Positions 11,033-22,688 are shown, numbered from the stretch's first letter. The stretch is 64,000 bases of DNA from Gammaproteobacteria bacterium (GCA_012103455.1 WLWT01000001.1:4533288-4597287), one strand, 5' to 3'. The notes: a model not told the origin generated them from the letters alone. Made by a program: numbers and translations.

Positions 11033-11842
11033 TCAGTTTTTGACAGCGCGATCAATGGCCGTCAACGTAGCGAGGAGTTCTTGCATCTGCCCTAGCGGCC
11101 AGGCGTTAGGACCGTCGCTCAGGGCTTTATCGGGATCGAGGTGGGTTTCCATGAATAGCCCGGCGACACCTGCCGCCACCGCGGCCCGGGCCAAAACGGG
11201 CACGAATTCGCGTTGACCGCCGGAACGCTTGCCCTGCCCACCGGGCATCTGCACCGAATGCGTCGCATCGAATACCACCGGACAGCCGGTTTTAGCCATG
11301 ACCACCAAGGAGCGCATATCCGAGACCAGGTAGTTATAGCCGAACGAGGCGCCGCGCTCGCACAACATGAGCCGTTCGTTGCCCACCGCCTTGGCCTTGT
11401 CCACTACGTTGCTCATATCCCACGGCGCCATGAACTGACCTTTCTTGATATTCACGGGCAAGCCCTGAACCGCCACCTCCTGGATAAAATTGGTCTGCCG
11501 GCACAGGAACGCGGGGGTTTGCAAAACGTCCACCACATCGGCCACTTCGGTAAGGGGCGTATACTCGTGCACGTCGGTGATGACGGGGACGCGGATCTGA
11601 TCGCGCACCGCCTGCAAAATGCGTAAACCCTCTTCCAGGCCGGGCCCACGGTAGCTGTCATGGGAGGAGCGGTTAGCTTTGTCGAAGGAAGATTTGTAGA
11701 TAAACGGGATGCCTAGCGCCGCCGTCATTTCCTTCAAGCGGCCCGCACTCTCCAGGGCTAAGGCTTCGGATTCCACCACACACGGCCCGGCGATGAGAAA
11801 CATAGGCCGGCTATTGCCCACTTCGAATCCGCATAGATGCAT
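11033..11842 (-). CDS. kdsA: 3-deoxy-8-phosphooctulonate synthase (KDO-8-P synthase)
   Basis: A 269-residue enzyme condensing arabinose 5-phosphate with phosphoenolpyruvate for lipopolysaccharide KDO, which indicates a Gram-negative envelope. Typical segments are [35 protein letters not shown] and the C-terminal [19 protein letters not shown]. Start ATG at 11840-11842 has GGAG about 10 bases upstream. It sits between pyrG and eno as in many gammaproteobacteria. Confidence 0.97.
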   Translation of the reverse strand: MHLCGFEVGNSRPMFLIAGPCVVESEALALESAGRLKEMTAALGIPFIYKSSFDKANRSSHDSYRGPGLEEGLRILQAVRDQIRVPVITDVHEYTPLTEVADVVDVLQTPAFLCRQTNFIQEVAVQGLPVNIKKGQFMAPWDMSNVVDKAKAVGNERLMLCERGASFGYNYLVSDMRSLVVMAKTGCPVVFDATHSVQMPGGQGKRSGGQREFVPVLARAAVAAGVAGLFMETHLDPDKALSDGPNAWPLGQMQELLATLTAIDRAVKN

Positions 11843-11863
11843 TAACGGTTACTCCGCTGCCTT

Positions 11864-13611
<1,748 letters not shown>

Positions 13612-13712
13612 TTAGCAAACAGTACGCGGCTTTCGGACCGGCCGATGGATGGAGTTGCACACTAGCACGCTGGCCCCCTTCGCGACAACGCACTCATACC
13701 GTCAGACCCATG

Positions 13713-13747
13713 TCATCGGGTCAACATCATCGGGTCAACATCATCGG
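13713..13747. repeat. 14-bp tandem repeat, 2.5 copies
   Basis: The unit TCATCGGGTCAACA occurs at 13713-13726 and 13727-13740, with a further half unit. It lies in the 199-bp spacer between pyrG and the AttH-like gene, which otherwise holds nothing recognised. Confidence 0.85.
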
Positions 13748-13801
13748 CCAGGGCCCGGACCGCCGGCTTTAGCGCACTGGTTTTCAGACATAACCGAGCC
13801 C

Positions 13802-14923
13802 TCAATAGCCAGTCAGCTCCACATAACCGCGGCCTACTTCACGGCCTGCTACACCCAGCACGCGCACCGCCCCCTCCCAGTATGGGATAACACCCCTGTG
13901 TTCTTGGTCATTCAATAACGGCTCGACTTCGAGTGGCTTGCGCATGCCGGCTATATGCAGGGTCCAACCGGCCGGGTAACGCCGGTTACCGCGTGGACTG
14001 GTCCAATAGCGCGTCACGTCGATGATGACATCCGCCGCGTACAGTTTACGCTTGGCACCGTTGCCATCCACCACGACACCGGCGCTAGTCGCATCGGCCG
14101 TACCATCCACGCGCCGTAACTGATAAAACATAACGTCGCGGCCGTCCTCCAACTGCAACGCGAACCAGTCCCAGCCCACCTGCCCCGAGTCCAGCGCGCT
14201 GGTGCTCCACTCCCGGTCCAGCCACGCCAAGCCCTCGCTGCGATACCGGCCCCGCGGCGTAGTAACCGTGCCCTGGGCCGTCATACGTGTCATTGAGTAA
14301 TAATAAGACGCATTGCCGAAGGTGGCGCTCTTACGACTAAGCCCATTATCGCCTTGCAGCGTCACCGGCTTTAAGGGCGATAAGGATAAGGCAAGAGCCA
14401 CGCCATCAAAGTGCGCGTTCAAGTGCCACTGGCCGGATGCGGCATCCTCTTGCAGCGCCCAGTCCTCGAGCCAGACCCGAAGCGGATACGCTTGGGCGCC
14501 AGCCAAGCCTAGGGCGCCCCGGCTAAAACGTTCGGCAGCATGGAATTTCGCCGCGCTGATGTCAGAGATGGCAAAATGGGCCATATACAGATGCTCAGCG
14601 CGCCACGACGAGGCCGCCGCGGAGGCGGTATACGGCGTTTTCCTCCGCTCGGCACCGAACCTGAAAAACGTCAATTGAAAACCGAAGCGTTCGCCAGAAT
14701 CGGCGTCCAAGTTACCTGTGAAATACCACCATTCCACCCGGAAGCCAGGATGCGGCCCATGATCGCGGGGAAAAGTGAAAGAGCGGACTTGCTCGGCCCG
14801 CTCATAACCGTGCGACGGGCCGGACAGTAATGTGCCCAGCCTCGAGTCGGTGCCGGCGGTTGCTTCGCCTATCAGCAACGCAGCGCACAACGCTAGCCCA
14901 CACCGCAAGGTATGATGGCCCAT
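13802..14923 (-). CDS. AttH-like/carotenoid 1,2-hydratase (CrtC-like) family secreted protein
   Basis: About 373 residues from the ATG at 14923, where a signal peptide begins (MGHHTLRCGLALCAALLIGEATAG); an upstream in-frame start at 14977 would mask it. The mature protein has the COG5621 hallmarks: FPRDHGPHPGFRVEWWYFTGNL, GFQLTFFRF, AHFAISD, WLDREWSTSAL and QVGWDWFALQLEDGRDVMFYQLRR. The family has a lipocalin-like fold and is often encoded beside an ABC exporter (attEFGH); here a compatible exporter lies 11 kb away at 26075-29358. Function in the cell is not established; the hydratase name reflects homology only. Confidence 0.8.
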   Translation of the reverse strand: MGHHTLRCGLALCAALLIGEATAGTDSRLGTLLSGPSHGYERAEQVRSFTFPRDHGPHPGFRVEWWYFTGNLDADSGERFGFQLTFFRFGAERRKTPYTASAAASSWRAEHLYMAHFAISDISAAKFHAAERFSRGALGLAGAQAYPLRVWLEDWALQEDAASGQWHLNAHFDGVALALSLSPLKPVTLQGDNGLSRKSATFGNASYYYSMTRMTAQGTVTTPRGRYRSEGLAWLDREWSTSALDSGQVGWDWFALQLEDGRDVMFYQLRRVDGTADATSAGVVVDGNGAKRKLYAADVIIDVTRYWTSPRGNRRYPAGWTLHIAGMRKPLEVEPLLNDQEHRGVIPYWEGAVRVLGVAGREVGRGYVELTGY

Positions 14924-14992
14924 TGGATGCAAACCATGCCGTTCCAAACCATTCGAGTTAGACGATCTCACGCTCACTTCACAACAGCTTTA

Positions 14993-15134
14993 GGGCACCT
15001 GCTAAAAATAGTGATTTTTTCGTGAGTGCAAGGAAGCACCGCGCGCAGAACCGCAGTGTATAAGGTCATACATGAGGATTCGAGCACGGAGCTGACACCG
15101 CAATCGCGGAAAAAGTGCATTTTTAGAGGTGCCC
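14993..15134 (+). repeat. Miniature inverted-repeat element, copy 2 (142 bp)
   Basis: Same family as copy 1, with ends GGGCACCTGCTAAAAATAG and TTTTTAGAGGTGCCC. Flanks are TTTA (14989-14992) and TTCA (15135-15138), a duplication with one mismatch. It fills most of the spacer between the divergent AttH-like gene and pepN and ends 19 bp before the pepN start codon, so pepN must be transcribed from or through it. Confidence 0.9.
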
Positions 15135-15153
15135 TTCAATAAGAATCAAGCCC

Positions 15154-17790
15154 ATGCCGATACCGCACACTATCCGCCTCGCCGACTATAAGCCACCCGT
15201 ATTCAATGTAACGGCAATCGATTTACAGGTGGACATCGCCGAGCCCGCAACCACCGTGCGCAGCCGCCTGCAAGTCGTACGCAATCCTCTTAGCGGCGAT
15301 AACACCAGCCAGCTCGAACTATTCGGCTTGGATCCGGAACTCATCAGCATCAGTATCGATGGCATTCGCTTAGAGGAGGACGGCTATCGCATAGACGGTG
15401 AGCGCATGCTGATAGATAACATTAGCGACCGCTGCACGGTGGCGATAGAAACACGCATCTATCCGTCTGAAAACACCTCTTTGGAGGGGCTCTACCGGAC
15501 GGACGGCGCATATTGCACCCAGTGTGAGGCGGAAGGATTTCGCAAAATCACCTACTTCCCGGACCGTCCCGATGTGTTGGCCAAGTACACCACTACGATA
15601 ACCGCGGATGAGGCTACCTGCCCGATCATGCTGTCCAACGGCAATGCGGTGCAAAGCGGTCACTACGGCGATGGCCGGCACTGGGTACGCTGGGAAGATC
15701 CGTTTCCCAAACCGTCTTACCTGTTCGCCCTCGTCGCCGGTGATCTTGCGTGCATCGAAGACCGTTTTACCACTGCCTCCGGCCGCAGCGTGCAACTGGC
15801 CATCTATGTGGAACATCACAACGCGGATCAATGCACCCACGCCATGAACGCTCTCAAGAAGTCGATGAAGTGGGACGAAGAGGTATTCGGGCTCGAATAC
15901 GATCTGGACCGGTACATGATCGTGGCCATCGACGACTTCAACATGGGAGCGATGGAAAACAAAGGACTGAACATCTTCAATTCGAAGTATGTGCTGGCTA
16001 AGCCCGATACCGCCACGGATACCGATTTCGCCAATATCGAGACCATCATCGCCCACGAGTATTTCCACAATTGGACCGGCAACCGGGTCACGTGCAGGGA
16101 TTGGTTTCAGTTGAGTCTGAAAGAAGGTCTAACCGTCTTCAGGGATCAGGAATTTTCCGCCGATCAAGGATCCCGGGCAGTTAAACGCATCGGTGATGTC
16201 CGGGTTCTGCGTACGGCACAGTTCGCCGAGGATGCCGGGCCTATGGCGCATCCGGTGCGTCCCGCTGAATATATGGAGATCAACAACTTCTATACCGTCA
16301 CCGTTTACAACAAAGGCGCCGAGGTGATCCGCATGATGCATACGCTTATAGGCGCGGATGCATTCAGGCGGGGTATGGACATTTATTTCGAGCGCCACGA
16401 TGGCCAAGCGGTGACCACGGACGAATTCGCCGCCGCCATGGAAGCAGCCAGCGGCAGAGATCTCGGTCAGTTCAAACGTTGGTACGTCCAAGCGGGCACG
16501 CCGGAACTGGACATCAAGGTGCAATACAGCGCTGGCACGTTACGGATCCATGTGACGCAATCAACGCCACCAACGCCGAAGCAGGAGTACAAACTACCTT
16601 TTCACATCCCTATCACCCTGGGCGTGTTGGGACCCGGCGGTGAAACATTAGCGCTCAACCAGGACGGGGACGAGGGAGCGGCGCAGACCCGGACGGTCCT
16701 TGAGTTGACCCGAGTAAAGCAGAGCTTCGAACTCAAAAATATGCCCGAGGGGGCAATCCTGTCTCCACTGCGTGGATTTTCCGCGCCGGTCAAGCTACGC
16801 ATGTCTAGAAGTGCGCAGGAGCTGGCTTTCATCTTCGCTCACGATGACGATCCATTCAACCGGTGGGACGCCGGGCAAACCCTGATGATGGAGTGCTTGC
16901 TGGACAACGTGCGGCGCATACAAGCGGGTGAAGCTCAGGCGGTCGTTGACCTCATCATCGGTGCAGTGGACAGTACTTTGTTAAACCGGGACCTCGACGG
17001 GGAGTTCATCGCGGAGTGTCTTAAATTGCCACCGCAAAGTTACGTGGCGGAACAGATGGAGACCATGGATCCGCTGGCGATCCATGCTGCAACGGTGCAC
17101 CTGAGGCGAGCGCTTGCCGAGGCGTTGGAAGACTCGCTGCAAACACGTTATGAAGAAACTAGACCCCGGTCAGCTTATCGATTCGACGCGCAAAGCGTAG
17201 CGCGGCGTGCACTCAACAACTGCATCCTCGGACTGTTGGCCGAACTCGGCACAGGTGCCTCTAGAGCACAATGCCTGAGCCACTATCAGCAGGCGGACAA
17301 CATGACCGACGCGATGGCCGGTCTGACTGCGCTTGCACAAAATGAGTGCGGCGAACGCAATGAAGCGCTGGCCCACTTCGAGGCGCGCTGGTCAGCCGAG
17401 TCATTGGTGATGGACAAGTGGTTGACGGTGCAAGCTACGTCCAGGGCGGCGGACACAGCACGGCGGGTGCGCGGGCTGATGGGCCACCCGGTGTTCGACT
17501 TGAAAAAACCCAACAAAGTCCGCGCTCTTATCGGCGCTTTTGCCCACGCCAATGCGTTGCATTTCAATGCGGCCGATGGCTCGGGATACCGCTTCTTGCA
17601 AGAATGCATCACGTCCATCGACGCACTGAACCCACAGATCGCGGCACGCCTGCTGAGCGCTTTCTCGCGTTGGCGCCGCATGCGCGCGCCCCAACGCGAG
17701 TTGATGCGAGAAACGTTGCAGAGCATCGCCGGCATACCCACACTATCCAGGGATTGCAGGGAGCTGGTCACCAAGGCACTAGACCACTAG
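15154..17790 (+). CDS. pepN: Aminopeptidase N (M1 family)
   Basis: An 878-residue zinc aminopeptidase of the proteobacterial PepN type, full length. The exopeptidase motif GAMEN is at residues 265-269 and the zinc site H301-E302-x-x-H305 with E324 (HEYFHNWTGN ... KEGLTVF) is intact. It removes N-terminal residues from peptides in the cytoplasm. The 5' leader is made up largely of a miniature inverted-repeat element. It is followed 15 bp later by the gspC-like gene. Confidence 0.97.
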   Translation: MPIPHTIRLADYKPPVFNVTAIDLQVDIAEPATTVRSRLQVVRNPLSGDNTSQLELFGLDPELISISIDGIRLEEDGYRIDGERMLIDNISDRCTVAIETRIYPSENTSLEGLYRTDGAYCTQCEAEGFRKITYFPDRPDVLAKYTTTITADEATCPIMLSNGNAVQSGHYGDGRHWVRWEDPFPKPSYLFALVAGDLACIEDRFTTASGRSVQLAIYVEHHNADQCTHAMNALKKSMKWDEEVFGLEYDLDRYMIVAIDDFNMGAMENKGLNIFNSKYVLAKPDTATDTDFANIETIIAHEYFHNWTGNRVTCRDWFQLSLKEGLTVFRDQEFSADQGSRAVKRIGDVRVLRTAQFAEDAGPMAHPVRPAEYMEINNFYTVTVYNKGAEVIRMMHTLIGADAFRRGMDIYFERHDGQAVTTDEFAAAMEAASGRDLGQFKRWYVQAGTPELDIKVQYSAGTLRIHVTQSTPPTPKQEYKLPFHIPITLGVLGPGGETLALNQDGDEGAAQTRTVLELTRVKQSFELKNMPEGAILSPLRGFSAPVKLRMSRSAQELAFIFAHDDDPFNRWDAGQTLMMECLLDNVRRIQAGEAQAVVDLIIGAVDSTLLNRDLDGEFIAECLKLPPQSYVAEQMETMDPLAIHAATVHLRRALAEALEDSLQTRYEETRPRSAYRFDAQSVARRALNNCILGLLAELGTGASRAQCLSHYQQADNMTDAMAGLTALAQNECGERNEALAHFEARWSAESLVMDKWLTVQATSRAADTARRVRGLMGHPVFDLKKPNKVRALIGAFAHANALHFNAADGSGYRFLQECITSIDALNPQIAARLLSAFSRWRRMRAPQRELMRETLQSIAGIPTLSRDCRELVTKALDH

Positions 17791-17805
17791 CAATGCGAGG
17801 ATTCG

Positions 17806-18810
17806 ATGCCGAAGCAGCAAAGCGAGTTACGCCATAGCGCCTTACAACAAAGAGGACTCGACGAGGCGGTGCGGACATGGACACCCGGATCCGAGGACAG
17901 CGATGATCTGTCAATCCTCAAGTCACAGGGCTTAAATCAACGGCATTCATTGCTGCAATGGAATCAACGCCTCGCTTGGGTAGCTTTTATAGCCATAGTT
18001 GGCTTGATCGCGCATCAAAGCGCCACTGCTACATGGGCTTTACTGGGCTACCGCCCCGAGCAACCACTAGCTCTGCTCGAAACGCCCGTCACCATGCCGA
18101 GCGAACAGCGCCGCAACCGGATCAATGTAGATGAGATCGTCGATGCCCATCTGTTCGGCATAATACCGCCGCAAGCAATCAAGGAAGAGGCACCACCGGA
18201 CACAGACTTGGAACTGCTGCTCAAAGGCATTGTTTTCTCCGATGTGCTGGCAGATGCCCGCGCCATTATCGCCGTCCCTGGCGGTATCCACGGCGCCTAT
18301 GCCATCGGCTCTTATGTTCCCGGTGATGCCCGCATACTGGAGATCCGGCATACTTTGGTAGTTATAGAGCGGGACGGCCGCCGCGAGACCCTGCGTTTGG
18401 AGGCCAAGCGGAAACGCCAGCGCAGTGACGATCACAGTAACGCTCAGGGGCTACCTCCTCACCGGCGTATAGACAAGCGTAGTGATTATCAGCTAGCGAA
18501 GATTCTGGGACGCTTTCAGACCCGGCTGCAAACCGATCCGGCTTCGGCCATGTCCTTACTGCGTATTGCCCCAGAGCGCAACGGCGAACACCTGCTCGGC
18601 ATTCGTATCTATCCGGGTCCGGAACGTGGCTTCCTCGAGCGAATCGAACTCCAGCCGGACGACCTCATTACCCACATTAACGGCACAGCGATCAACTCGG
18701 CCGCCCGTGGATTGGAAGCTTTGCGGGCGCTAGCGGCGGAACGAGAAATCTCCCTTCGGGTGCTCCGTGGAAAACGCCGCTTAGCGCTATCGTTTAGAGT
18801 TGCCCAATAG
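17806..18810 (+). CDS. GspC-like type II secretion inner-membrane protein (orphan)
   Basis: 334 residues with a cytoplasmic N-terminus, one membrane segment at about residues 47-75 (WNQRLAWVAFIAIVGLIAHQ), a periplasmic homology region containing DEIVDAHLFGIIPP and LLKGIVFSDVLADARAIIAVPGG, and a C-terminal PDZ-like domain (GIRIYPGPERGFLERIELQPDDLITHING). This is the domain order of GspC, which links the outer-membrane secretin to the inner-membrane platform. No gspD or other secretion gene follows: after the stop there is a 490-bp spacer and then a gene on the other strand. Either the rest of the system is elsewhere or this is a separate PDZ adaptor. Confidence 0.82.
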   Translation: MPKQQSELRHSALQQRGLDEAVRTWTPGSEDSDDLSILKSQGLNQRHSLLQWNQRLAWVAFIAIVGLIAHQSATATWALLGYRPEQPLALLETPVTMPSEQRRNRINVDEIVDAHLFGIIPPQAIKEEAPPDTDLELLLKGIVFSDVLADARAIIAVPGGIHGAYAIGSYVPGDARILEIRHTLVVIERDGRRETLRLEAKRKRQRSDDHSNAQGLPPHRRIDKRSDYQLAKILGRFQTRLQTDPASAMSLLRIAPERNGEHLLGIRIYPGPERGFLERIELQPDDLITHINGTAINSAARGLEALRALAAEREISLRVLRGKRRLALSFRVAQ

Positions 18811-19195
18811 AGGTTCCGGTGATGCCCAGTGGTTCTACCAGGTTCTACCGGCCACCCGTATGGCAGACGAGGTGATAAAGAAGCCTCTTCGCTAAGAGCA
18901 ACTAAACGGTGTTACGGGCCACCTCATCAGCATGTGCTGAACGTCCTAGTGGCAATGTGGGCGCCAACCGTACGAGACGATCTGGAGCGCCTGGCCCTAC
19001 CCGGGTTGTGTATATCCGTCTCCACAAAGCCTGAACTCACTCCTAGATGCGTTTGCCATAGGATTTGGCACGAGTAGTACCGCAAGGCGTTCGGGGGGAT
19101 ATTTGTTCGGGGAGATATTTCGATAGCTACCTGTGATGAGCACCGTTTCACTTGCGGACATGCCTCTTTACGTCTCCTTCACCGCCCTCCTCTCC
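18811..19195. other. Spacer without a recognisable gene
   Basis: Between the gspC-like stop and the OmpA terminator I see no coding region with family resemblance. A short direct duplication (GGTTCTACC twice) lies at 18831-18850. An 82-codon open frame at 18829-19077 resembles no known protein and lacks a ribosome site. Confidence 0.5.
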
Positions 19196-19232
19196 AAAAA
19201 AAAACCCGCCTGGCGGCAAGCCACCAGGCGGG
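19196..19232 (-). terminator. Intrinsic terminator of the OmpA-type lipoprotein gene
   Basis: Read on the minus strand, a GC-rich hairpin (CCCGCCTGG ... CCAGGCGGG, 19205-19232) is followed by a run of nine T (19196-19204). It lies 70 bp after the lipoprotein stop codon. This is the clearest intrinsic terminator in the window and fits a strongly expressed envelope gene. Confidence 0.92.
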
Positions 19233-19302
19233 CCTTAGTATTTTTACAGCATCGGCGGGTATTCGGACTATATACCCGCCACTCCTCGCTGCACCGTAGC
19301 GC

Positions 19303-20220
19303 TTAGCCTCTGACCAAGAACTCTACACGGCGGTTCAGGGCGCGGCCTTGCTTAGTCTTATTGCTAGCAATCGGCTCGCTCTCGCCCTTACCGGAAGCGG
19401 ACATGCGTCCCGCATCGATACCCCCATGTTTGATGAGGTAGCTGCGTACGGCATTCGCACGGCGCTCGGACAATGCCCGGTTATAAGCATCGGCGCCGGT
19501 GCTATCGGTGTGACCCACGATGAGCACGTCGATGCCTGGATGTCTACGCATGGCTTCCACTGCTTGCTGCAAGATATGTACGGATTCGGACATGATCGCA
19601 GCACTGTTAGTGGCGAATTTGATGCCATGCAACGTAACCAACTTGACCGTGCAGCCATCGGCATCGACCTTCATGCCAGCCGGAGTATCGGGGCACTTGT
19701 CGAGGTAGTTCGGTACACCATCGCTGTCGTCGTCAAACGGGCAACCACGATCATCGACTTTCACACCGCCAGGCGTTCCTGGACACTGGTCAGCACCATC
19801 CGGTATACCGTCGCCGTCTGAATCGATCGGGCAACCGTTCTCATCGACCTTAGTGTTGGCAGGGGTGTTCGCGCACTTGTCTTTATAGTCCGGGACACGA
19901 TCCCCATCAGAATCAACGGGACATCCGTTGACGTATACGGCAACACCCTCAGGTGTGCCGGGGCACCTGTCTTTTTCGTCCGATACGCCGTCACCGTCAG
20001 AGTCGGTGTCGCCGCACAGGAGGGCTCCAACAAGTGCACCTACACCAGCCCCCACGATGGCTCCAGGAGCATGGCCATCTAACAAGGCCCCACCAGCCGC
20101 ACCAGCGGCTGCACCACCGATCACGCAGCCATTCCATCCCTCGATCACCTGATCTGAGGACGAACAAGCTGTCATGAACGGAATGAGAGAAAACGCGATT
20201 AAGACACGCAGAAATTTCAT
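19303..20220 (-). CDS. OmpA-family outer-membrane lipoprotein with thrombospondin type 3 repeats
   Basis: About 305 residues from the ATG at 20220. A lipoprotein signal peptide ends in the lipobox MTAC with C19 as the acylated residue. A glycine-zipper segment (about 32-70) is followed by four calcium-binding TSP3 repeats of the form DSDGDGVPDxxDxCPGTP. The C-terminal OmpA peptidoglycan-binding domain shows VGHTDSTGADAYNRALSERRA and the final NRRVEFLV. It probably tethers the outer membrane to peptidoglycan, with the TSP3 part as a calcium-stiffened linker. Upstream in-frame starts at 20226 and 20232 are possible. It is monocistronic with its own terminator. Confidence 0.93.
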   Translation of the reverse strand: MKFLRVLIAFSLIPFMTACSSSDQVIEGWNGCVIGGAAAGAAGGALLDGHAPGAIVGAGVGALVGALLCGDTDSDGDGVSDEKDRCPGTPEGVAVYVNGCPVDSDGDRVPDYKDKCANTPANTKVDENGCPIDSDGDGIPDGADQCPGTPGGVKVDDRGCPFDDDSDGVPNYLDKCPDTPAGMKVDADGCTVKLVTLHGIKFATNSAAIMSESVHILQQAVEAMRRHPGIDVLIVGHTDSTGADAYNRALSERRANAVRSYLIKHGGIDAGRMSASGKGESEPIASNKTKQGRALNRRVEFLVRG

Positions 20221-20455
20221 CGACATTCCCATCTTTGTTGACGATTTGTTGTAGGTTCGCCGCCGGTCAAACATAACCAACGACCCCCCCGACGCTTAGC
20301 ATTGCGAACGGTACTTGATTCTTATAGCACAAGCAAGTGTAAGGTCACCGGATTTGCACTCGCTAGACGGCCCGTATTCCGAATATTTTCAACCGCTCAG
20401 CATTTCTTGAGTTCCTGCCCAACTCTCCAGGAAATGGAATCCTACATTCTCTTGC

Positions 20456-20755
20456 TCAGAAATTGGTCACAACTTCCTTCATTTTTGCCAGTTGCTCGGG
20501 CGTGGCCTCACTTTGATGCTGCGCCTTCCACTCAGCGTAGGGCATGCCGTAAACAATTTCCCGTGCATCCTCGTATTCGAGTGCCATGCCTTTGTCTTGC
20601 GCCGCCGCTCTATACCATTTGGACAGACAATTACGGCAAAAACCAGCCAAATTCATGAGATCGATGTTTTGCACTTCCGGGTGATCGCGCAGATGTTGCA
20701 CCAAAGTGCGGAAAGCGGCTGCCTCCAGTTCAGTGTGGGTTGCTTCGTCCATCAT
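20456..20755 (-). CDS. DUF1244 family small protein
   Basis: 99 residues from ATG 20755, chosen because AGGAG lies 5 bases upstream; an open extension to 20947 has no ribosome site. The conserved core FRTLVQHLRDHPEVQNIDLMNLAGFCRNCLSKWY matches the DUF1244 family, which has conserved cysteines and unknown function. The upstream spacer contains a 15-bp tandem duplication (CCCAGATGATAC twice, about 20780-20806). Confidence 0.85.
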   Translation of the reverse strand: MMDEATHTELEAAAFRTLVQHLRDHPEVQNIDLMNLAGFCRNCLSKWYRAAAQDKGMALEYEDAREIVYGMPYAEWKAQHQSEATPEQLAKMKEVVTNF

Positions 20756-21048
20756 GTTCTCCTGAGATTGTTCAAATAGCCCAGATGATACTAACCCAGA
20801 TGATACCGCCGCCCGCTGAATCGCACCAAACTCCAGTGTTTTCCCGACGTGCATGTAGATGGAGGAACTCCTACTCAGCCGATACAACGCCCGGACAGGA
20901 CAACGTTTACAGCCACCGTAGTCAATAAGAAATGTAAGTGCAAACAAAAGCTTATGCGGCCCGAAAACAAAAAGCGCCTACGGCGGACGCCGCAAGCGCG
21001 AACCTACGCACAATACCGAGAAGACCATCTAGCTCCTCGAATCAAGCC

Positions 21049-21384
21049 TTAGCGACCTCCGAGAATGTGTTTGCGTAACTCGGTGCGCTTTGACTCTTCA
21101 AGCTCCGACCACGCAGTTGCGATTTCCAATGCTTCCTTGTCAAGCACATCAAAACGGTCGTTTCCAAACATAAGCCATGCTGCTTTTACTCCTAGCGCGG
21201 TCGCGATCTTGTCAATTTTCCGCGGCCGCGAACTCTTACCGTTCTCAATCTTTTGAATGACCGCTTGGGTCGTCTCCGCACGCTCAGCAAGTTGCTCTTG
21301 CGTCAGCCCAACTTCGGTTCGGCGTGCACGCAAACGCTGACCGAGTGATTCAGAACTAGCCTTCTTCTTTCGACGTGTTGCCAT
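21049..21384 (-). CDS. XRE-family transcriptional regulator
   Basis: 111 residues: a Lys/Arg-rich tip, a helix-turn-helix of the Cro/C1 type at about residues 14-68 (LGQRLRARRTEVGLTQEQLA ... QAVIQKIENGKSSRP ... IDKIATALGV), and a short helical tail that may serve dimerisation. No adjacent partner gene marks it as a toxin-antitoxin or phage regulator. It is divergent from the Crp/Fnr gene across a 353-bp AT-rich spacer. Confidence 0.88.
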   Translation of the reverse strand: MATRRKKKASSESLGQRLRARRTEVGLTQEQLAERAETTQAVIQKIENGKSSRPRKIDKIATALGVKAAWLMFGNDRFDVLDKEALEIATAWSELEESKRTELRKHILGGR

Positions 21385-21737
21385 CTTTTAATACCGCTCA
21401 TCTGCAAGCTGATCGGCCCCTGGAGATAAATACGGAGCCAGACACAAATATCCTTGAATCGCCCTTTAAACCTGGGTAACCAAACTGACTCGCTACATTG
21501 CTCCCTACAGCTTGGTTGGAGGAATGGAATACATAATTCAATCCAGCCAGGAACTAATGTAATCTAAAAATCTAAATCGAACAAATCGAATATTGCACTA
21601 ATATCCTATCAATCTAAACCGAATATATCTGGCGTTATGCATTGGCCAGATCTTTTCGTTACTAATAATGCTGTTACCACCGATAAGGCTGCTAGACTTG
21701 TGTGCACCCAAACCACAAACAACATCCTAGGATTTTC
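21385..21737. promoter_or_regulatory. AT-rich divergent spacer between two regulators
   Basis: No gene is seen. Composition is markedly more AT-rich than the surroundings between about 21530 and 21640. Repeated ATCTAAA and AATCGAA words occur there (21561-21620) and could be operator sites for the XRE or Crp/Fnr protein. Exact promoters cannot be assigned. Confidence 0.35.
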
Positions 21738-22451
21738 ATGGCTACCCCTACCCCCACCTCCATAAATGGAGCATCGCTGGGCGGGGTCAACGTATTTTGT
21801 GAGCTGGATATTGCGGACAGGGAAAGCATCGCGGCCCGTTGCCGATCGCGCCGTTATAAAGCAGGGGAGCTGGTCCTCACACAAGATGACCCGTCTCAAG
21901 ATGTGTTCTTCATAATCAGCGGTAAAGTTCGCGTTCAGTTCATCGACCGTAGCGGTAAAGACACGCTGTTTCGCGAACTGTACGCGGGCGCGATGTTAGG
22001 GGAACTGTCTGCCATCGACGGTTCTCCGCGCTCCGCCACTATTCGTGCCGAGGAAGATAGCTGGTTAGCTTTTATGAACCCGAAGGACTTCTGCGACGCC
22101 CTGGCCACCTACCCTAGGATCGCTTTTACCACCCTCAGATGGGTAACAGAGCTAGTTAGAGAGTTATCGTCCAGACTGCATTCATTCAATGCGTTGTCAG
22201 TCAAGCAGCGCGTTCGTGTGGACATTCTTCGGATGGCCAACGAGACTGGTGTCAAAGACAACCAAGCCGCCATATCGTCGCCGCCACGTCATGCGGATAT
22301 CGCTGCCCGTGTGGGCACTCACCGGGAGGGTGTCACGCGAGAACTCAATGAACTGCAAAGACGAGGATTACTAGAACGCCGTTCGGGCTCCGACGGTCGG
22401 GCTCTTATCGTCACGGACGTGGGCAAGTTGCAACAAATGCTTGAACAATAA
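21738..22451 (+). CDS. Crp/Fnr-family transcriptional regulator
   Basis: About 237 residues from ATG 21738 (TAGGA five bases upstream). Residues about 18-135 form the cyclic-nucleotide-binding-like beta barrel with VFFIISGKVRVQF and GAMLGELSAIDGSPRSATIRA, and a winged helix follows at about 165-230 (RHADIAARVGTHREGVTRELNELQRRGLLERR). No cysteine cluster for an Fnr iron-sulphur centre is visible, so a small-molecule effector is more likely. Its target genes are unknown. Confidence 0.9.
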   Translation: MATPTPTSINGASLGGVNVFCELDIADRESIAARCRSRRYKAGELVLTQDDPSQDVFFIISGKVRVQFIDRSGKDTLFRELYAGAMLGELSAIDGSPRSATIRAEEDSWLAFMNPKDFCDALATYPRIAFTTLRWVTELVRELSSRLHSFNALSVKQRVRVDILRMANETGVKDNQAAISSPPRHADIAARVGTHREGVTRELNELQRRGLLERRSGSDGRALIVTDVGKLQQMLEQ

Positions 22452-22455
22452 CGCT

Positions 22456-22484
22456 GTACAACCGGCCTATCCCTGGCCGGCGTA
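22456..22484. terminator. Inverted repeat after the Crp/Fnr gene
   Basis: The arms GTACAACCGGCC and GGCCGGCGTAC surround a 7-base loop just after the regulator stop codon. It could end transcription, but there is no T run, so this is a weak call. Confidence 0.4.
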
Positions 22485-22688
22485 CAATGTCATTCGCCAT
22501 CATCCCCCGCAGCGGCATCCCCGCCGCCGCGGGTGTGCGTAGCGGTACCGCTCATGCACCGAAGTCAACGGTATCGGTGCCTATCCACACACCGGACTGC
22601 CAGCTTCAATGCACCTCCATGTGCAGCACATCCGTGTGCGTCCAAGCGGCTCCCGGGGCTGGTCCCCGTGGAGCGGCGCAAAGACTCC

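Noticed and set aside
18829-19077. 82-codon open frame downstream of the gspC-like gene
   Set aside because: No family resemblance, no ribosome site, and it runs into a terminator region of the opposite gene.
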